This document shows, one piece after another, positions 60,901 to 64,000 of a stretch of DNA of 64,000 bases. The translations under genes and the position numbers were made by a program. Origin of the DNA: Ianthella basta (lineage: Eukaryota; Porifera; Demospongiae; Verongiida; Ianthellidae); NCBI GenBank assembly GCA_964019415.1, contig OZ025875.1, positions 4,226,411 to 4,290,410 on the forward strand, given 5' to 3'. Within the stretch, counting starts at the first letter, position 1. Every line of letters begins with the position of its first letter. The notes beneath the pieces were generated by a model, which worked only from the letters and a program-made list of their open reading frames with translations, was not told where the DNA came from and made no database searches.

Positions 60901-63900
60901 GGGTAAGGGGAGGGGCAGTGAGTAAGGTGGAGGGGCAGTGAGTAAGGTGGAGGGATGAAGAACAGTGGGTGTGGAGGAGGGGCAAGGGGTGCAACAGTTG
61001 ATGGCTCTAACGATGCAATTAGTGGCACACAGAGGGAGGATTGGCACAAGTCCAGGTGGACAGGACAAGTATATTGATGCTACTGAAGACATTACAGGCA
61101 AGCAAATGAATGCCTGTCCTACCTGTTCTTACATTTCACTCACACCCATCAGCTTTCATAACCACAGGGTATCCCTTGTTCCCTTATCTGCTATGCAATG
61201 TATACCAGTCATGAACAAGAAGCTGCAACATGGCCCCTACTGTAGTGCACACACAGTATAATACTTTTCATACCCAGCCCTTTGAGGAATGGAGGAAACC
61301 AAGAGAGGTTCCTCCCCTTCCTTGCTCCAGAAGGGCCTGGGTATGAGAGTACTCGACAGCAGCTGGGAAGAATCACAAGTGCCCATCAAAGAAAGGGCCT
61401 GATACTTGTAAATGTAGCAGATATGCAAAGAGTCCAAATGCCTTGGTTGTCTTACAGTGTACCTCAGTGTGATGTATGTAGCATCAAACAATGGCTGCTG
61501 CTGCTGCTGTGAATGTGCTACCCACCTCCTCAAGGCTGAACAGGACTCCGCCCACAGGAGCTCCGAAGGCGACGGACACACCAGCCGCAGCAGCTGCCGA
61601 CAACACCTAACGGAGTGAACAAAAATATGTCAATACACAGCACCTATCCAGGTAAAGAGGGACATGTTCTGAAATTGGAGTGACAACTCAATCAGCTCTT
61701 GCATGTTTCCCCATGTACTGGCTACTTATGTAATAGCGTCACTTTGTGTGGTGGATGCCTGCCTGTGTGTGTATAACACATACAGCAGTGTACACAGTAC
61801 ACCATTCAGCAGTCACAGCATGTCACCCCTGAAGCAGTGAAATGTACGTATGTACACTAGAAATAATTTTCTACAAAAATTGTAAGGATGTAGGGATGGC
61901 ATAAAAAGGACAGAAACAAGTAAATGCTGTTACAAAGTGGATGGTTCTTACATGCAAGAATGTTGCACAGTATCAGCTTCTTCCTTCTACCAAAGGAAAA
62001 CAAGCTACAACAACAAATGAAATCTGTGAGGGGCTCATTTCAGAGTTGTGTACGTACAGTAAAAGGATGATCTGGCTCCAAACATCAACATGCATATTAA
62101 CCTCCACAATACAGTGACTTCTGTTCACAGCCACCTCAGGCTCAGCAGCTATAGCCAGCAGTGCATGTGCACAGTAGGCTTGGGGAAACACAAACAAACA
62201 GTTTGGGTTCCAATTAAATGCATACCCTTGAGACAGGCAAAGACCACCCTACGTACCACCTACCACCAACAGATGTGCTCTTCATTGCTGGCCATTGGTG
62301 CATGGGTTTATATGAATTCTACTACATATACGTAAGTAGTGTGGTAAGCACATTAACAAGTGTACTCAGAATAAATACGTTGGTCAATATGACCCTATAC
62401 AACCAGCACCCAGCAGGATGTACTCACTTCTCTCTTCTTGGCTTCATTCTTTCTGTACTTTGGGAAGAGCCACACAAGGAGGTTGCCACAGCAACAGGCC
62501 ACATGGACCAGTGGGCCCTCTTTGCCGAGGCTGAGTCCTGCACTCACTGCTAGCACCATCCCAGATGCCTTCACCAGCAGGGTGGAAGCACCCAAGTAGC
62601 CCTTAATGATGAAACCACTCAAAATGGTCTTTACCTACAGTGGGGTGTGACGGGAGATGTGGGGTGAGCGTGAGGGGAGATGTGGGATGAGTGTGTGGGA
62701 TGAGGTGTGAGGAGAGATGTGGGATGAGTGTGTGGGATGAGGTGTGAGGAGAGATGTGGGATGAGTGTGTGGGGTGAGGTGTGAGGGAAGATGTGGGATG
62801 AGTGTGTGGGGTGGGATGTGAGGGGAGATGTGGGATGAGTGTGTGGGGTGAGGTGTGAGGGGAAAGTGCAGTGAGGGATGTGATAAGGTGTAGGTGTGGG
62901 TGAGTAAGGGATAGATATGTAGTGAGGGAGTGAATGTGTGTGCATGTGTGTGTGTGTGCGTGCATGTGTGTGTGTGTGTGCGTGAAAGGACTTTGGACAA
63001 CAAAAACATCAAGGAAAGCAATAATCATATTTGTATTATAGTATAATAAATAAAGAATACTCAATATTTGCCTTCACATTGTCAGCAAAGGTACATGTGG
63101 GGCCCAATTCATTTATAACAGCAACTCCCAAAGGTCACATCTTTAGTAAAAATTAACACAATACGTATATTGTATATTGTCTCATTAAATTACAAATTAT
63201 TATATGCAAGTGAAAACTGGTTCTCACTTCCATTATTGCAACACACAACCATCCAGTACTTGCTAACTGACAAACAACACACCACCAGCACACCATGCTT
63301 CATACCGGAGGTGCCCCAACCTACCTCAGGTATACCAGAGCCTGCAGCGTATGGGGCACAGATCACCACAAAGAGCCCTGCCAGGGTGGCCAGGACCACG
63401 GAGAAGAGCACATAGATGAAGTAGTTGAACACGTTAAAGTCGTAAAAGTTATCCACATTGGTAAGGACGTCTGTGGTAGGCCCCAAATCAGCAAGATCTG
63501 ACCAAGTGCTCCAGAGATGGCAGTAGTCTGTGTCAAAGTCAGTCTCGTTGCTCAGCCAACAGCATGTGTGACGGTCGTAGAAGGAACCTCCATCCATGAG
63601 ACAGACACCATTCTTCACATCGGTCATCCAGTTTGCAGTGACGTCAATCACACCAGCCATGATCCCAGCCAACACTCCCACCAGGAGCACAATCAGCCAG
63701 CCAGAGGCGGCATCGAACCACTTGTCCACGCGAGCCCTCCATCCGGACTTGTGGTAGATGATCTTGTGTCGCGTCTTGTTCCTGTTCCTCTCCTGGACCC
63801 AGTCGATCGTGTGGAAGTCGTCGTACACGCTGGCAGTGGGGTCTGGGGAGTACTCCCTCACCTCTGTAACGCCCACGGCAGGGGTAGATGTCCCTCCAAC

Positions 63901-64000
63901 AGTTCCGCTATTCGTCTGAGGAGTGATGCCCTCCTCGCTGGAGGAGGGCTGCATCCAGGCGGCCTCGGTGGACTCGACCTGATGGGAACTAGACAGGTTC
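54447..64000 (-). CDS. CLC-type Cl-/H+ exchanger (CLC-3/4/5 group), 5' partial
   Basis: Endosomal/lysosomal 2Cl-/H+ antiporter family. Sixteen exons in phase: >64000-63325, 62634-62428, 61606-61526, 60860-60678, 60326-60234, 59564-59440, 59253-59112, 58705-58620, 58428-58322, 58141-58027, 57681-57586, 57310-57252, 57115-57008, 56908-56742, 55386-55292, 54537-54447. About 809 residues are visible and the frame is still open at the window edge; an ATG at 63954 is an alternative start. Key motifs: GSGIPE closing exon 1; GKEGPLVH with the gating Glu in exon 2; SLEE|ASYYFP across exons 3-4, which keeps the proton Glu expected of exchangers; [10 protein letters not shown] in exon 8; two CBS domains in exons 11-16 ([46 protein letters not shown]). 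Luminal Cys and N-glycosylation candidates (NET) lie in exon 1. Introns are full of microsatellites. Confidence 0.93.
54600..54962. repeat. Compound CA-rich tandem array
   Basis: CA runs broken by higher-order units: CACCACACACCAGTACACAC recurs three times (about 54671, 54716, 54850) and CATGCCGCACACGCACAC twice (about 54799, 54917). Lies in the last CLC intron, close to the final acceptor at 54538. Confidence 0.93.
57815..57975. repeat. (CA)n microsatellite
   Basis: About 160 bases of CA with CGCA and TGCA variants at both ends, in the CLC intron between exons 10 and 11. Confidence 0.95.
58447..58520. repeat. (GGGGA)n-type purine tract
   Basis: Nearly pure G/A on the plus strand, hence C/T on the coding strand, just upstream of the CLC exon 9 acceptor (58429). 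Its G-runs could form a G-quadruplex on the plus strand. Confidence 0.85.
58848..59105. repeat. About 260-bp polypyrimidine/polypurine tract
   Basis: Almost only C and T on the plus strand (CCCCTCCC and CTTCCC units). On the coding strand it is a G/A run starting within a few bases of the exon 7 donor (59111). Mirror-symmetric stretches could adopt triplex DNA. Confidence 0.9.
60111..60172. repeat. 20-bp tandem repeat, 3 units
   Basis: TCACCCCACACTTCAACCCC repeated three times with one change, in the CLC intron between exons 5 and 6. Confidence 0.8.
62650..62865. repeat. 37-bp minisatellite at the CLC exon 2 acceptor
   Basis: The GATGTGGGATGAG landmark recurs every 37 bases (62679, 62716, 62753, 62790, 62827), with partial units at either side. 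On the coding strand it is pyrimidine-rich and ends within about 15 bases of the acceptor at 62635. Confidence 0.9.

Overview
The window is animal nuclear DNA: short multi-exon genes with GT-AG introns, long CA/GT microsatellites, many foldback and hairpin repeats and several dead transposons. PCM1, FRG1, a CLC exchanger, CD225/dispanins and a ZU5-Death signalling protein place it in Metazoa. A sponge or another early-branching invertebrate is my inference from the ubiquitin-like/GTPase/ZU5/Death fusion and the transposon types; no marker here proves a species. Exon boundaries were found by eye and checked by adding up codon phases.

Layout. 1-5.3 kb: 3' half of a PCM1 gene (+), with a decayed coiled-coil relic upstream on the other strand. 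5.6-6.3 kb: intronless NADAR-domain gene (+). 6.3-10 kb: no gene seen. 10.1-24.2 kb (-): one very large gene whose ten exons join without a phase break into about 2,466 residues: twelve tandem ubiquitin-like domains, a P-loop GTPase with a COR-like region, a Pro/Gln-rich linker, ZU5, a second Pro/Gln-rich linker and a C-terminal Death domain. Its introns hold a decayed extra Death exon, a LINE fragment and large foldback repeats. 24.9-30.9 kb: two broken Ty3/gypsy elements in opposite orientation. 31-38 kb: an orphan secreted-type ORF, a TIR element and a dead Cys-rich/RT/nuclease retroelement. 38.2-48.9 kb: four CD225/dispanin (IFITM-superfamily) genes, one (+) and three (-), all with four coding exons. 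50.2-54.3 kb (-): complete FRG1. 54.4-64 kb (-): CLC-3/4/5-type Cl-/H+ exchanger, complete at its 3' end and running off the window at its 5' end.

The genes do not form one pathway. The most interesting locus is the ubiquitin-like array/GTPase/ZU5/Death gene, which looks like a death-fold signalling scaffold carrying a built-in, mostly non-cleavable polyubiquitin-like array. Next are the dispanin cluster and a minisatellite that has multiplied the splice donor of an FRG1 exon.
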